A stretch of 64,000 nucleotides of DNA, from contig NZ_JAGGJU010000007.1 in NCBI RefSeq assembly GCF_017873095.1, forward strand, positions 186,001 to 250,000, read 5' to 3'. The stretch's first letter is position 1. The number at the start of each line of letters is the position of its first letter. The notes beneath the pieces were generated by a model. The model was not told the DNA's origin, ran no database searches, and worked only from the letters and a program-made list of their open reading frames with translations. This DNA comes from Heterorhizobium halophytocola (GTDB taxonomy: Bacteria > Pseudomonadota > Alphaproteobacteria > Rhizobiales > Rhizobiaceae). The position numbers and the translations under genes were made by a program. Shown here piece after piece: positions 10,077 to 18,221 of this stretch.

Positions 10077-10709
10077 TCAGGGTTTTACGAACCGATAGAC
10101 GAAGCGGTCTGTCTTGCCCTTGATCGCGGGATCGAAGACCTTGGTCGCGTGCGTGTCCGTGCTGTTGGCGAGCATGGCGCTTTCTGCCTCCAGCACGAAG
10201 CCGGCGGCCTCCACTTCCTGGCGAACCGCTGCGGGTTCGATCCGGTGCAGCGAGTGGGCGTCGTGGGTGCCGCTTCCCGACGCGGCCGCGTGGTCGACGA
10301 TGATGTAGCGTCCGCCGGGTTTCAGCCGCTGGTAGGCGGCCTGGTTGAAACGGGCCGCCGTTGCACCCCGGGCCTGGATCAGCGCGGTGTGCAGGTCATG
10401 GTAGAACAGGTGCATCCAGACCACATCTGCCGCCGGGGTGGCCTCGTCCAGGGCCACCACGTCGGCTGACACGGCCTGGACGTTTTCGCGGCCGGGCTCG
10501 CCGGCGAGGGTCTGCATGCGCCCGACCGGATCGGTCTGGAAATGCGCGACCTCGGCCGGCACGAAACTGATCACCTGTCCGTCAGGCCCGACGATGTCGG
10601 AGAAGCGACGGGTCCATTCGCCATCGCCGGGATAAACGTCGATGACGGTGGAGCCGGGGTCGATGCGGGCGAAGCGGATCAGGTCGGTGAGCGTGGATGG
10701 ATCATACAT
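10077..10709 (-). CDS. Class I SAM-dependent methyltransferase (COG4798-type)
   Basis: 210 residues. STVIDVYPGDGEWTRRFSD near residue 20 is SAM-binding motif I in the form seen in COG4798 predicted methyltransferases, and RLKPGGRYIIVDHAA near residue 130 is the post-motif strand. Unusually for a methyltransferase, these proteins often carry weakly conserved motif I. A strong GAGGAGG site precedes the ATG. It is the last of three minus-strand genes (after SDR and F420-reductase-like proteins), separated by 64 nt from the previous one. Substrate unknown. Confidence 0.83.
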   Translation of the reverse strand: MYDPSTLTDLIRFARIDPGSTVIDVYPGDGEWTRRFSDIVGPDGQVISFVPAEVAHFQTDPVGRMQTLAGEPGRENVQAVSADVVALDEATPAADVVWMHLFYHDLHTALIQARGATAARFNQAAYQRLKPGGRYIIVDHAAASGSGTHDAHSLHRIEPAAVRQEVEAAGFVLEAESAMLANSTDTHATKVFDPAIKGKTDRFVYRFVKP

Positions 10710-10773
10710 GAGGGCCTCCTCTAGGGTTGGCTATCTGGTTGGTGGGCGGGTGCCGGCGTGCGGCACGTCGCCG

Positions 10774-11376
10774 TCATTTGTCGAAGCGGACGAGGTCCTT
10801 GAAGATCAGCGGACCCCAGCTGTTGCCGCGCGCCTGCACGAGCAGGCCGCCTTGCGATAGCCCGCCGAGCCTGATCGCCGCGAAGCCGAGATTGTCCGCA
10901 AGATCGGCGACATCCGCCGCGGCATCCTCTTCGTCGCTTGCCAGGAACACGACCCGCCTGCCGCCGTTCACGGCCGGATCCCCGGCGAGCACGGCAGCAG
11001 CCAGATGGTTGAAGCCCTTGACCACACGGGCGCCGGAGAAAGCCTTGGCAATAGCCGCGGATGACGGCAGTCCGCCCAAGGTCTCCGGCGAGACGCCGTA
11101 GGCATTGGTGACGTCGATGACGGTCTTGCCCGTCCAGTCCGCCAATGCCCCGGCGACATCGCGATGCTGTTCGAACCGGACGGCGAGAAAGAGGACGTCC
11201 GCGTTTACGGCCTCGGCCAAGGTGCAGGGCTTGACGGTTGACCCGATCGCGGCGGCCTCAGCTGCAAAGCTTGCCGGATCGCGCGTGGTTGCAACGGATA
11301 CGTCAATGCCCTTGCGGGCGAAGGCCCGGGACAGGGCCTGGCCGATGCTGCCGAAGCCGATGATGGCGTAATGCAT
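10774..11376 (-). CDS. NAD(P)-binding oxidoreductase, F420-dependent NADP reductase-like
   Basis: 200 residues starting at ATG 11376 with AAGGAG in good position. MHYAIIGFGSIGQALSRAF is a Rossmann GxGxxG dinucleotide-binding motif at residues 7-12; VFLAVRFEQ and TVIDVTNAYG are typical of the COG2085 family related to F420:NADP oxidoreductases and to the N-terminal domain of 6-phosphogluconate-type dehydrogenases. Rhizobia do not usually make F420, so NADPH with another acceptor is more likely. It lies 34 nt after the SDR gene and is probably co-transcribed with it. Confidence 0.82.
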   Translation of the reverse strand: MHYAIIGFGSIGQALSRAFARKGIDVSVATTRDPASFAAEAAAIGSTVKPCTLAEAVNADVLFLAVRFEQHRDVAGALADWTGKTVIDVTNAYGVSPETLGGLPSSAAIAKAFSGARVVKGFNHLAAAVLAGDPAVNGGRRVVFLASDEEDAAADVADLADNLGFAAIRLGGLSQGGLLVQARGNSWGPLIFKDLVRFDK

Positions 11377-11410
11377 GATACACTCCTTGGGATCTGTGGG
11401 GGGCTGGGCG

Positions 11411-12145
11411 TCAGAGCTGGGCCAGGCCGCCGTCGACGGCAACTTCGCTGGCGGTCATGAAGCTGCTGTCGGACGAGGCGAGGAAGGCGGCCGCTGCCCC
11501 GATCTCCGACGGCTCGGCCATGCGCTGCAGCGGCGTCATCGCGGCGAAGGCCCTCTGGCCCTCTTCGCCCAGCGCGTCCTTGGCAAGGTCGGTCGCCGTC
11601 GCGCCGGGCGAGAGGACATTGACCCGGATGCCGGTACCCTTCAGGTCTTCCGCCCAGGTCCGTGCGAGATTGCGCACCGCAGCCTTGCTCGCACTATAGG
11701 CACTCATGCCCGGCGCACCCGTCGTGCCGGCACTCGATCCGGTCAGGATGATCGAACCACCGCTGCCCATCAGCGGCAGCGCCGCCTGCACCGTGAAGAT
11801 CGTGCCCTTCACATTGGTGTCGAAGGTCTCGTCGATGTGCGCCCCGGTGATCTTTCCGAGCGCAAGCTGGCTGCCGGCTCCGGCATTGGCGAAGAGGATG
11901 TCGAGCGTCCCGCGCTCGGCCTTTACCGCGGTAAAGAGCCGTTCGAGGTCGGCGGGATCGGAGACCGACCCCGTGACCGCGCGGGCATTGGCGCCGAGTT
12001 CGGCAACGGCCGCGTCGAGCGCCGCTTGGCGGCGGCCGTAGATGAAGACGAAGGCGCCTTCCTCGACGAAGCGTTTTGCCGCAGCCAGCCCGATGCCGGT
12101 CGCGCCACCGGTGATTACCGCTGTCTTTCCATTCAGTCTTGTCAT
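11411..12145 (-). CDS. SDR family oxidoreductase
   Basis: 244 residues, a classical short-chain dehydrogenase. TGGATGIG at residues 12-19 is the cofactor-binding TGxxxGxG, NAGAG follows near residue 88, the catalytic Ser is in TGSSAGT, and YSASK provides the Tyr/Lys pair near residue 150. The Arg in IYGRR after the second strand favours NADP(H). It is divergent from the LysR gene at 12474 across 328 bases, the usual setting for LysR control. Substrate cannot be assigned. Confidence 0.9.
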   Translation of the reverse strand: MTRLNGKTAVITGGATGIGLAAAKRFVEEGAFVFIYGRRQAALDAAVAELGANARAVTGSVSDPADLERLFTAVKAERGTLDILFANAGAGSQLALGKITGAHIDETFDTNVKGTIFTVQAALPLMGSGGSIILTGSSAGTTGAPGMSAYSASKAAVRNLARTWAEDLKGTGIRVNVLSPGATATDLAKDALGEEGQRAFAAMTPLQRMAEPSEIGAAAAFLASSDSSFMTASEVAVDGGLAQL

Positions 12146-12473
12146 GGCTTGTATCCTTCAATGCCGTGGGAGGGAGCTGTCACCAGCCCGACCGCTGGCT
12201 GCTCTTGCCACGGCCTGCATCCGGTCATTCGGTCAGCTCCCCGGGACCTCGAATTGGGGTCGTCGACTGTCGTTGTGGAGTGCGCAGGCACGCACATCGG
12301 TGGTGCAAAAATGAACCGGATCAAGGCAGATTGTTGGAAGGGATGCATGGGGCCTGCCGCGGGAAATGCCCTGTGGTGTTGGCCATGGACTGGAACGGTC
12401 GGCGGAATTGCTATAGCGTAGGCGTACGATACAGGCCTTTGTAATGCGCACCCGCGTGGTGCCGGACTGCACC
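12146..12473. other. Intergenic region between divergent SDR and LysR genes
   Basis: 328 bases with no coding frame of its own. It should hold both divergent promoters and the LysR operator, but I see no perfect palindrome of the usual T-N11-A form that stands out. Confidence 0.5.
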
Positions 12474-13370
12474 ATGATCGACTGGGACGACATTCGCTAT
12501 TTTCTCGCCGTGGCGCGTGCGGGCTCGGTGCGCGCCGCCGCCGAAGGCCTCGGCGTCAATCATTCGACCGTGCTGCGCCGCATTGCCCAGCTCGAGGAGC
12601 GGCTGGGCGCGCATATGTTCGAAAAGCTGCCGTCAGGCTACCGGCTGACGACGGCAGGCGAGGAAGTGCTCGAGCTGGCAAGCCAGATGGAAGCGTCGTC
12701 GCATCAGCTCGAGAGCCGCGTGCTCGGTCGTGACCAGGGTGTGCGCGGGCTTCTGCGGGTGACCCTGGCGCCGACCCTTGTCACGCATCTGCTGATGCCG
12801 GACCTTGCCGCGTTTGCACGGCTGCACCCGGACATCGAGATGGAAATCCTCTCATCCGGCGAGCTCGCCAACCTGACCAACCGGGAGGCGGATGTTGCCG
12901 TCCGTGTAGTCTATGACCGCAAGACCCTGCCGCTCAATCTCCACGGCCTGAAGGGCCCGGAGATCTCGGGTGGCGTCTATATCGCTCGCGATCGGCTGGC
13001 GGCTTGGCGGGCGGGCGCACCCGATCCGATCCGGTGGATCGTCATCAGCATGCATGGCCTGCCGGACTGGGCGGGCGAAGGGGAGGTGCGCACCGCAGGG
13101 GTGCCTTTCCGGACGACGGACGGAGAGGCGCAGCTTGCTGCGGTGCGCCAGGGGCTCGGGATCACGACGCTGCCCTGCTTCGTCGGCGATGCGGATCCGC
13201 TGCTCTCGCGGGTGCCGGGCACCGACCTGCATCTGCACGGAACCCTCTGGCTTCTGACGCAGGGGGAGACGCGCAAGACGAAGCGCGTCCGGCTTTTTAC
13301 CGAATTCCTGTCCCGCAGGCTCGCAGCCCATGCGCCGCTTCTCGCAGGATTATCGCCATCGGGCGATTGA
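12474..13370 (+). CDS. LysR family transcriptional regulator
   Basis: 298 residues from ATG 12474 (MIDWDDIRYFLAV); an in-frame ATG at 12444 would add ten residues not typical of the family. The N-terminal winged helix has the pattern GSVRAAAEGLGVNHSTVLRR with recognition helix at about residues 30-40. The effector domain is present in full. Start and length fit the LysR group whose members begin with WDD. It is divergent from the SDR gene and probably controls the SDR, F420-reductase-like and methyltransferase genes. Confidence 0.9.
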   Translation: MIDWDDIRYFLAVARAGSVRAAAEGLGVNHSTVLRRIAQLEERLGAHMFEKLPSGYRLTTAGEEVLELASQMEASSHQLESRVLGRDQGVRGLLRVTLAPTLVTHLLMPDLAAFARLHPDIEMEILSSGELANLTNREADVAVRVVYDRKTLPLNLHGLKGPEISGGVYIARDRLAAWRAGAPDPIRWIVISMHGLPDWAGEGEVRTAGVPFRTTDGEAQLAAVRQGLGITTLPCFVGDADPLLSRVPGTDLHLHGTLWLLTQGETRKTKRVRLFTEFLSRRLAAHAPLLAGLSPSGD

Positions 13371-13469
13371 TGTTCGACGGGAGCAGACTTCAGCGTCTGG
13401 ACGTCGCCACCAGGGCGGAGCCTCTGTTCCGCCGAACTGAACTGCCTGGCGGGATTTCCAGGGGAGACC

Positions 13470-13522
13470 GGCCCGGGCTTCCACCCGGGCCAGCCACGCT
13501 TCCCCATCCGGCTTTGCCGGAA
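13470..13522. repeat. Two adjacent inverted repeats downstream of lysR
   Basis: GGCCCGGG and CCCGGGCC are separated by CTTCCA, then after 16 bases TCCGGC and GCCGGA are separated by TTT. Both would form stable stem-loops; neither is followed by a run of T. Confidence 0.6.
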
Positions 13523-13770
13523 GGCTGGTGGTGACAGAGGTCATCACGGCCTTACTGTTTCGAGCAGGATCGCGAGGCCGCTGGAGAACGTTTATCTGCG
13601 CCTCAGAGGTCAGACAGAAGGCGCCATAAAGACAGCCGCATAACGAAGGGTGCTGTTACAGAAATCCCTGGGCATCTGCGCCTGTGTTGAAGCCCAGCTG
13701 CCCAATATGCCGACAGATTGCGTCGCAGAGGGCGCATTATCCATGATCGTTTTGCGTACGCGTTACCACT

Positions 13771-13800
13771 TTTCGACGGGTGCGCCGGCGCCCGTCGAAA
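13771..13800. repeat. Inverted repeat with 10-base arms downstream of NmrA-like gene
   Basis: TTTCGACGGG (13771-13780) and CCCGTCGAAA (13791-13800) pair perfectly across a ten-base GC-rich loop. Lying 37 bases beyond the stop of the minus-strand gene, it may act as a transcription stop or an mRNA 3' stabiliser, though no T run follows on either strand. Confidence 0.6.
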
Positions 13801-13836
13801 TGGTTGATCATGCGGGACGGCCTCGTCCGGCACTTC

Positions 13837-14727
13837 TCACGTGCCGTCAGACGCGCCGGTCTGCTGGGCTGCGAGCGCTAGGGCGGTCTCGCGGTAGCTG
13901 TGCAGGGGGCGGCCCAGCATGAGGGCCAGGCGCTCGACATCCCCGACCTGCGGGATCATGCCGTCGCTGACATAGCGCTCGGCCATCAGGCGCATCTCAT
14001 AGGCCGTCCATTTCGGCATGAAACTGGCCATGGTCTGCTCGAAGCCGCTAGGATCGTCGCCGCCATAGACGACGGGCCGGCCGAGAACGTCCGACCAGAT
14101 CGCGGCGACCGACGTACCGGTCAGCGTGTCGGGGCCGACCAGATTGATCGTCTCGATCGGCAGCTTGCCCGGCGCCTGGTCGCGGCGGATAAGCTCGATT
14201 GCGGCGATCTCGGCGATGTCGCGCGCATCGACCATGGCAACGCCCTTCTCGCCGATCGGCATCGGGTAGACGCCGTGGTCGAGCACGACGTCCTTGATCA
14301 TCGCTTCATTGTCGATGAAATAGGTCGGGCGCAGGATCGTGGCGCTGAAGCCCATGTCGGTCAGCATGCGCTCGCCGCCGGCCTTGACCGCGAAATGCGG
14401 CACATTGACCGACTGGTCGGCGTTGAAGACGGAGAGGTAGACGACGCGCTCGACGCCGGCCTCGCGGGCGATGTTGAGCGTGATGATCGCCTGGGTGAAT
14501 TCGTCGCCGGTGACGGCGTTCAGCAGGAAGAGGGTGCTGACGCCGTCGAAGGCGAGGCGCAGCGCATCGATGTCGAGCAGGTCGCCCTTGGCGACCTCGA
14601 CGTCGGCCGGAAAATTGGCGGTCGCGGGATCACGGGTCAGAACGCGCACCTTGGCGTCACGCTGGATGAGCTGGTCAACGACATGGCGGCCGACGCGCCC
14701 GGTGGCGCCGATTACGAGGATGGTCAT
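13837..14727 (-). CDS. NmrA-like NAD(P)-binding protein
   Basis: 296 residues beginning MTILVIGATGRVGRHVV, an atypical-SDR Rossmann motif GATGxxG at residues 7-13. FLLNAV, LSVFNADQSVNVPHF and ILRPTYFIDN fit NmrA/HSCARG-type redox sensors and NAD(P)H:quinone oxidoreductases (QOR2). GGAG lies upstream of the ATG at 14727. The gene is divergent from a LysR regulator 107 bases away, its probable controller. Whether it is a sensor or an enzyme cannot be told from the sequence. Confidence 0.87.
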   Translation of the reverse strand: MTILVIGATGRVGRHVVDQLIQRDAKVRVLTRDPATANFPADVEVAKGDLLDIDALRLAFDGVSTLFLLNAVTGDEFTQAIITLNIAREAGVERVVYLSVFNADQSVNVPHFAVKAGGERMLTDMGFSATILRPTYFIDNEAMIKDVVLDHGVYPMPIGEKGVAMVDARDIAEIAAIELIRRDQAPGKLPIETINLVGPDTLTGTSVAAIWSDVLGRPVVYGGDDPSGFEQTMASFMPKWTAYEMRLMAERYVSDGMIPQVGDVERLALMLGRPLHSYRETALALAAQQTGASDGT

Positions 14728-14834
14728 GGGGTCACTCCGTTTGGGTTGGGTCACTTGGACGACTCGTAAAATAGTGATCCACATTCTGCCCGATAGACGA
14801 TATATCTGGACGCCGCGTCTCACTGGTGGAACAC

Positions 14835-15728
14835 ATGGACCTACTCGCTCTTGCCGATTTCAACCTCGTTGCCCGCCATGGCGGTTTCGGGAAGGCGGCC
14901 CGCGCGTCCGCCCGGCCGAAGGCGACCCTGTCTCGGCGGGTGGCCGACCTGGAGGCAGCCCTCGGCGTGCGGCTGTTCGAACGTGGCGCGCGGGCGCTCA
15001 AGCTGACGGAAGAGGGGCGTGCGCTGTTTGAACGCACCGGTCTGCTGCTGACGGAACTCGAGGAGACGGCGACCGCGGTCGCATCCGGCGGGCAAAGCCC
15101 GCGCGGTCGGCTGCGGGTGAGTGCACCCCTGTTGTTTTCGCAGACGGCGATGGGCAAGCTCGCCGCCGGCTTTGCCCGAAAATATCCCGATGTAAGGCTC
15201 GAGGTTACGAGCGAGGACCGGGCCGTCGACATGATCGAGGAAGCCTATGACCTGGTGATCCGCGTCAATCCGGAGCCCGACGCAAGCCTGGTCGGGCGCG
15301 TCTTCTTGCGGGATCGTCTCGTCGTGGTGGCAAGTCCGGACTTGCGCTTTCCACCGGAGGAGAGACCTGTTCCGGCCGTTGTCCGCGGCCCGGTCACCCC
15401 TTCCGCCAGCTGGAAGATAACGACGCCGTCCGGCAAGCGCTGGCTTGCGGTCGATCCGGTGCTCGGACTGGCGTCGCTGGTCATGGTGCGAGACGCCGTG
15501 CGCATGGGTGTGGGCGCCGCCCGTCTGCCGCTCTCGCTGGTCAGCCCTGATCTCGCGGCCGGCCGGCTGGTATGCTGGGGCGAGGTGGAGGGGTTTGAAA
15601 CGGCCCTCTGGGCGCTTTATCCGACGCGGCGATTGCTCAGCGCCCGCGTTTCCGCCTTCCTCGATTTCCTGAAGGAATCTTTTCCGCATGGTAGCCCGGA
15701 CGAACTCGCGGCCTATGTAGAAGCATGA
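14835..15728 (+). CDS. LysR family transcriptional regulator
   Basis: 297 residues from ATG 14835 (MDLLALADFNLVARHGG); a GTG three codons upstream is less likely. The winged-helix region GFGKAARASARPKATLSRRV and the wing LFERGARALKLTEEGRAL are clear, followed by a complete effector-binding domain of the group often linked to quinone or aldehyde stress. It is divergent from the NmrA-like gene, so auto- and cross-regulation from the 107-base spacer is likely. Confidence 0.9.
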   Translation: MDLLALADFNLVARHGGFGKAARASARPKATLSRRVADLEAALGVRLFERGARALKLTEEGRALFERTGLLLTELEETATAVASGGQSPRGRLRVSAPLLFSQTAMGKLAAGFARKYPDVRLEVTSEDRAVDMIEEAYDLVIRVNPEPDASLVGRVFLRDRLVVVASPDLRFPPEERPVPAVVRGPVTPSASWKITTPSGKRWLAVDPVLGLASLVMVRDAVRMGVGAARLPLSLVSPDLAAGRLVCWGEVEGFETALWALYPTRRLLSARVSAFLDFLKESFPHGSPDELAAYVEA

Positions 15729-15876
15729 ATGCCCTGATGCCGTGACGCGTCGGCGATGTGCCGCGGTTTTCGATCGTCACCGACGTTCACGCACAGTCAC
15801 CAAATCGTGCATTGTGCTCTACCTATCAGAAGGTAGATATTCTCGTGGCAACTGTCCGATAATCAAAGGAAACACC

Positions 15877-16512
15877 ATGCTTAGAAATCTAGCGCCGGCC
15901 CTGTTTGCGGCTGCCTTGCTCGGCCTGCCCCTTAGCACGGCTCTTGGATCTGCGGCATTCGCCGAAAGCGCCAAGGGTGAGCCGATCCGGGTACGCGGCG
16001 AGATCGTCAGCTACGCGGGCGATACACTCAAGGTCAAGACGAGGGAGGGCAACACCGTCGATATCGGCCTTTCTGCAGACTGGATGGTGTCGAGCGTCGC
16101 CAAGGCCGACATTTCGGACATCAAGGCCGGCGACTATGTCGGCATTGCCTCACTGCCCAAGGAAGGCGGCGGCGACGGCGCCTTGGAAGTGCTGATCTTC
16201 CCGCCCGCGATGAAGGGGACCGGCGAAGGCAGCTACGGCTGGGATCTGAAGCCCGACAGCACGATGACCAACGCCACCGTGGCTGACGCGGTCAAGGGCG
16301 TCGATGGCCGGACCGTGACGGTCTCCTATCATGGCAACGAGAAGAAAATTAACGTGCCCGAAGGCACCCCGGTCGTCACTTTCGCCAAGGCGACCAAGGA
16401 TGACCTGAAGCCCGGCGCCGTCGTCTTCGTCCCGGGCGAGAAGGCAGCCGACGGTGCAATCTCGAGCAAGCGGGTCGTCGTCGGCACCAAGGGTGTCGTC
16501 CCGCCGATGTAA
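15877..16512 (+). CDS. Exported hypothetical protein with DUF5666-like repeats
   Basis: 211 residues from ATG 15877, with AAAGGA six bases upstream. Residues 1-32 are a signal peptide ending at SAAFAES. The mature part has two similar beta-rich blocks, each of the form VRGEIVSYAGDTLKVKTREG and VDGRTVTVSYHGNEKKINVPEG, with spacers KADISDIKAGDYVGIAS and KATKDDLKPGAVVFVPG. This duplicated OB-like pattern recalls DUF5666 proteins. Function unknown; location is periplasmic. A bidirectional terminator follows. Confidence 0.75.
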   Translation: MLRNLAPALFAAALLGLPLSTALGSAAFAESAKGEPIRVRGEIVSYAGDTLKVKTREGNTVDIGLSADWMVSSVAKADISDIKAGDYVGIASLPKEGGGDGALEVLIFPPAMKGTGEGSYGWDLKPDSTMTNATVADAVKGVDGRTVTVSYHGNEKKINVPEGTPVVTFAKATKDDLKPGAVVFVPGEKAADGAISSKRVVVGTKGVVPPM

Positions 16513-16596
16513 CGTCTGTTCCACCGGCCGGATCCCCGCCGGGAGCCGGCTGGTTGCGATCGTCTTTCTGACCATCGACGCGCCTGCACCATGCAT

Positions 16597-16633
16597 AAAA
16601 AAACCGCGCCGCCGTGAGGCGGTGCGGTTTTTT
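16597..16633. terminator. Bidirectional intrinsic terminator
   Basis: AAAAAAACCGCGCCGCC, GTGA, then GGCGGTGCGGTTTTTT form a stem with A and T runs on its two sides. It lies between the convergent exported-protein gene and csbD and can end both transcripts. Confidence 0.9.
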
Positions 16634-16655
16634 CGAGATTTAGGCGGCGTAGGCC

Positions 16656-16853
16656 TTAGTGGCGCGACGACCAGGTATCGATCTCGCGTTCGACTTCGTC
16701 CTTGCTCTTGCCGTACTGCTCCTGCAGCTTGCCGGCGAGCTTGTCGCGGTTGCCGTTGATCTGATCCAGATCATCGTCGGTGAGCTTGCCCCACTGGACC
16801 TTGGCTTCACCCTTGTACTGCTTCCACTTGCCTTCGATCTGATCCCAATTCAT
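16656..16853 (-). CDS. CsbD family stress protein
   Basis: 65 residues, MNWDQIEGKWKQYKGEAK at the N-terminus and KLAGKLQEQYG in the middle, which is the CsbD signature. The protein is small, charged and predicted helical. CsbD-like proteins are among the most strongly induced general-stress products, but their biochemical role is unknown. AAGGAG precedes the ATG by seven bases. An EcfG-type promoter lies about 40 bases upstream, so it should be part of the general stress regulon encoded next door. Confidence 0.93.
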   Translation of the reverse strand: MNWDQIEGKWKQYKGEAKVQWGKLTDDDLDQINGNRDKLAGKLQEQYGKSKDEVEREIDTWSSRH

Positions 16854-17154
16854 GGCGGATCTCCTTGGTTTTGTTTGTGACCTCCTTAAAACGCGCAAAG
16901 GCGCGTTCCGGTTCCGGCAAGTCCGAAGGTCGGGCGCGGTGATTCGTTTGCGGCGGACGCTGCAAAACCCGGTTGGGCGCAATATGTTTTGCCCGAAAAT
17001 TCAGCAAAATTAGGAGGTTGCAATGAAGCCTGCGGTTTCGAATGGGCGACGCGAGCCGGTTTTGCGAGGAATTTGACCCCGGCGCGCCCGGACCTGTCTT
17101 TTTTAAATGACGGTGGAGAGAATTTGGGGCGGGGTAGCGCCGAAGGAGCCCTCA
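16854..17154. other. Divergent promoter region between csbD and the receiver-like gene
   Basis: About 300 bases without a gene. The csbD side contains the EcfG promoter at 16890-16915. On the other strand no GGAAC/CGTT pair is found before the receiver-like gene. Confidence 0.6.
16890..16915 (-). promoter_or_regulatory. EcfG-type promoter of csbD
   Basis: On the minus strand GGAAC (16915-16911), 17 bases, then CGTT (16893-16890). This fits the known alphaproteobacterial EcfG consensus GGAAC-N16/17-CGTT. A second GGAAC lies immediately downstream of the first. Confidence 0.85.
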
Positions 17155-17541
17155 ATGACACCGACATCGCTGAAAATACTCGTGTTCGTGTCCGAGTATT
17201 TCATAGCCCTCGACATCCAGCGTGCGCTTGCCGAAATGCCGGAAAGCCATGTGGATATCGTCCAGCGTCACGACATTGCCGATGCGCTGGCCGCGCAGCC
17301 GTTCGATCTCGCGGTCATCGGCCTGTCGAAAGACCTGCAGGAGAACGCGAAAAATGCCGCCGCAGTCGAGCGGAGCGGCGGTGCCCTGGTCTTCACCTCG
17401 GGATTTTCTCCCGACAGCCTGCCCCTTGCTGGCTCTGCCCCATGGCCGATCGTCGAGATACCCTTTGTCGACGAGGCGCTGCATCATGCCGCTTCGCAGG
17501 CGCTGAAACTGCGCAGCCAGCTGAACGACAAAAAAGCCTGA
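17155..17541 (+). CDS. Receiver-like protein lacking the phospho-acceptor Asp
   Basis: 128 residues from ATG 17155 with AAGGAG six bases upstream. SLKILVFVSEYFIALDIQRAL aligns with the start of response-regulator receivers (usually VVEDEYLIALDI), but the acidic pair is reduced to Ser-Glu. The third strand reads FDLAVIGLSKD, so Gly stands where the phosphorylated Asp is expected. The protein therefore looks like a pseudo-receiver that signals by binding rather than phosphorylation. It lies between csbD and ecfG, next to a structured 3' UTR, and may take part in stress control; that is inference. Confidence 0.75.
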   Translation: MTPTSLKILVFVSEYFIALDIQRALAEMPESHVDIVQRHDIADALAAQPFDLAVIGLSKDLQENAKNAAAVERSGGALVFTSGFSPDSLPLAGSAPWPIVEIPFVDEALHHAASQALKLRSQLNDKKA

Positions 17542-17606
17542 GGCGCATCAGGATCCTTGAAGGGATCCGTGAGATGCGCATCAGGCTCCAAAAGCTGGAA
17601 ACCAGC
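17536..17606 (+). other. Two stem-loops in the 3' UTR, possible 3'-derived small RNA
   Basis: A long imperfect stem pairs 17536-17556 with 17563-17586 around GGATCC repeats; its left arm includes the stop codon of the receiver-like gene. A second stem GCTGG/CCAGC follows at 17594-17606. Together with the terminator immediately downstream they form three consecutive hairpins. Confidence 0.55.
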
Positions 17607-17642
17607 CTCCCGAAAACCGGATGCGGTCTTCGGGAGTTTTTT
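17607..17642 (+). terminator. Intrinsic terminator after receiver-like gene
   Basis: CTCCCGAA and TTCGGGAG form the ends of a stem with GC-rich interior and are followed directly by TTTTTT. It ends plus-strand transcription just before the convergent ecfG gene. Confidence 0.88.
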
Positions 17643-17646
17643 GATG

Positions 17647-18207
17647 TCAGCTGGCAAAAGCAGTCTTGGTTACGGCAGCCGACTGGCTGTCAGGGCCGTA
17701 TTCGTTTTCGTTGGTGATCTGCAGAAGATCCTGCAGGCGTCGACGTGCCCGGTTGACGCGGCTCTTGATCGTGCCGATCGCGCAGCCGCAGATCTCGGCG
17801 GCTTCCTCATAGGCAAAGCCGGAGGCGCCAACCAGAATGATCGCCTCGCGCTGGTCATCGGGCAGTTGGTCGAGCGCCTTCTTGAAGTCCTGCAGATCGA
17901 GCGCGCCGTACTGGCCCGGATGGGTTGCCATACGTTCCGTGAACAGGCCGTCGGTGTCCTGCACCTCGCGGCCGCGCTTGCGCATCTGGCTGTAGAATTC
18001 ATTGCGCAGGATGGTGAACAGCCAAGCCTTCAGGTTCGTGCCGGGCTGGAAGCTTTCCTGCTTCGCCCAGGCCTTCATGATGGTGTCCTGAAGAAGGTCG
18101 TCTGCCTTGTCGTGGCTTCCCGAGAGAGAAACGGCAAAGGCGCGAAGGCCCGGAAGTGCCGCAAGCATATCGCGCTTGAAAGTCCGATCGTCCGAATTGA
18201 TCGACAT
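17647..18207 (-). CDS. ecfG: General stress response sigma factor EcfG
   Basis: 186 residues with sigma-2 (DDLLQDTIMKAWAKQESF, then LKAWLFTILRNEFYSQ) and sigma-4 (LDQLPDDQREAIILV, helix-turn-helix YEEAAEICGCAIGTIKSRVNR) regions and no sigma-3, as in ECF15/EcfG factors. It directs RNA polymerase to GGAAC-N16/17-CGTT promoters. nepR lies 14 nt upstream in the same operon, and phyR and an HWE kinase are nearby, which identifies it as EcfG rather than a generic RpoE. The EcfG promoter before nepR implies positive autoregulation. Confidence 0.96.
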   Translation of the reverse strand: MSINSDDRTFKRDMLAALPGLRAFAVSLSGSHDKADDLLQDTIMKAWAKQESFQPGTNLKAWLFTILRNEFYSQMRKRGREVQDTDGLFTERMATHPGQYGALDLQDFKKALDQLPDDQREAIILVGASGFAYEEAAEICGCAIGTIKSRVNRARRRLQDLLQITNENEYGPDSQSAAVTKTAFAS

Positions 18208-18221
18208 ATGAGCTCCAACCC

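Larger units (their letters stand above)
13371..13836. other. 466-base intergenic region with several hairpins, no gene
   Basis: I see no credible coding frame. The region contains three inverted repeats: GGCCCGGG/CCCGGGCC at 13470-13491, TCCGGC/GCCGGA at 13508-13522, and the 10-base pair at 13771-13800. None has a clear T tract. They may end transcription from the two convergent genes or be short palindromic repeats. Confidence 0.5.

Noticed and set aside
14728-14834. GATATATC sequence between the NmrA-like gene and its LysR regulator as operator
   Set aside because: Eight bases of AT-rich palindrome are too short and too likely by chance to be called.
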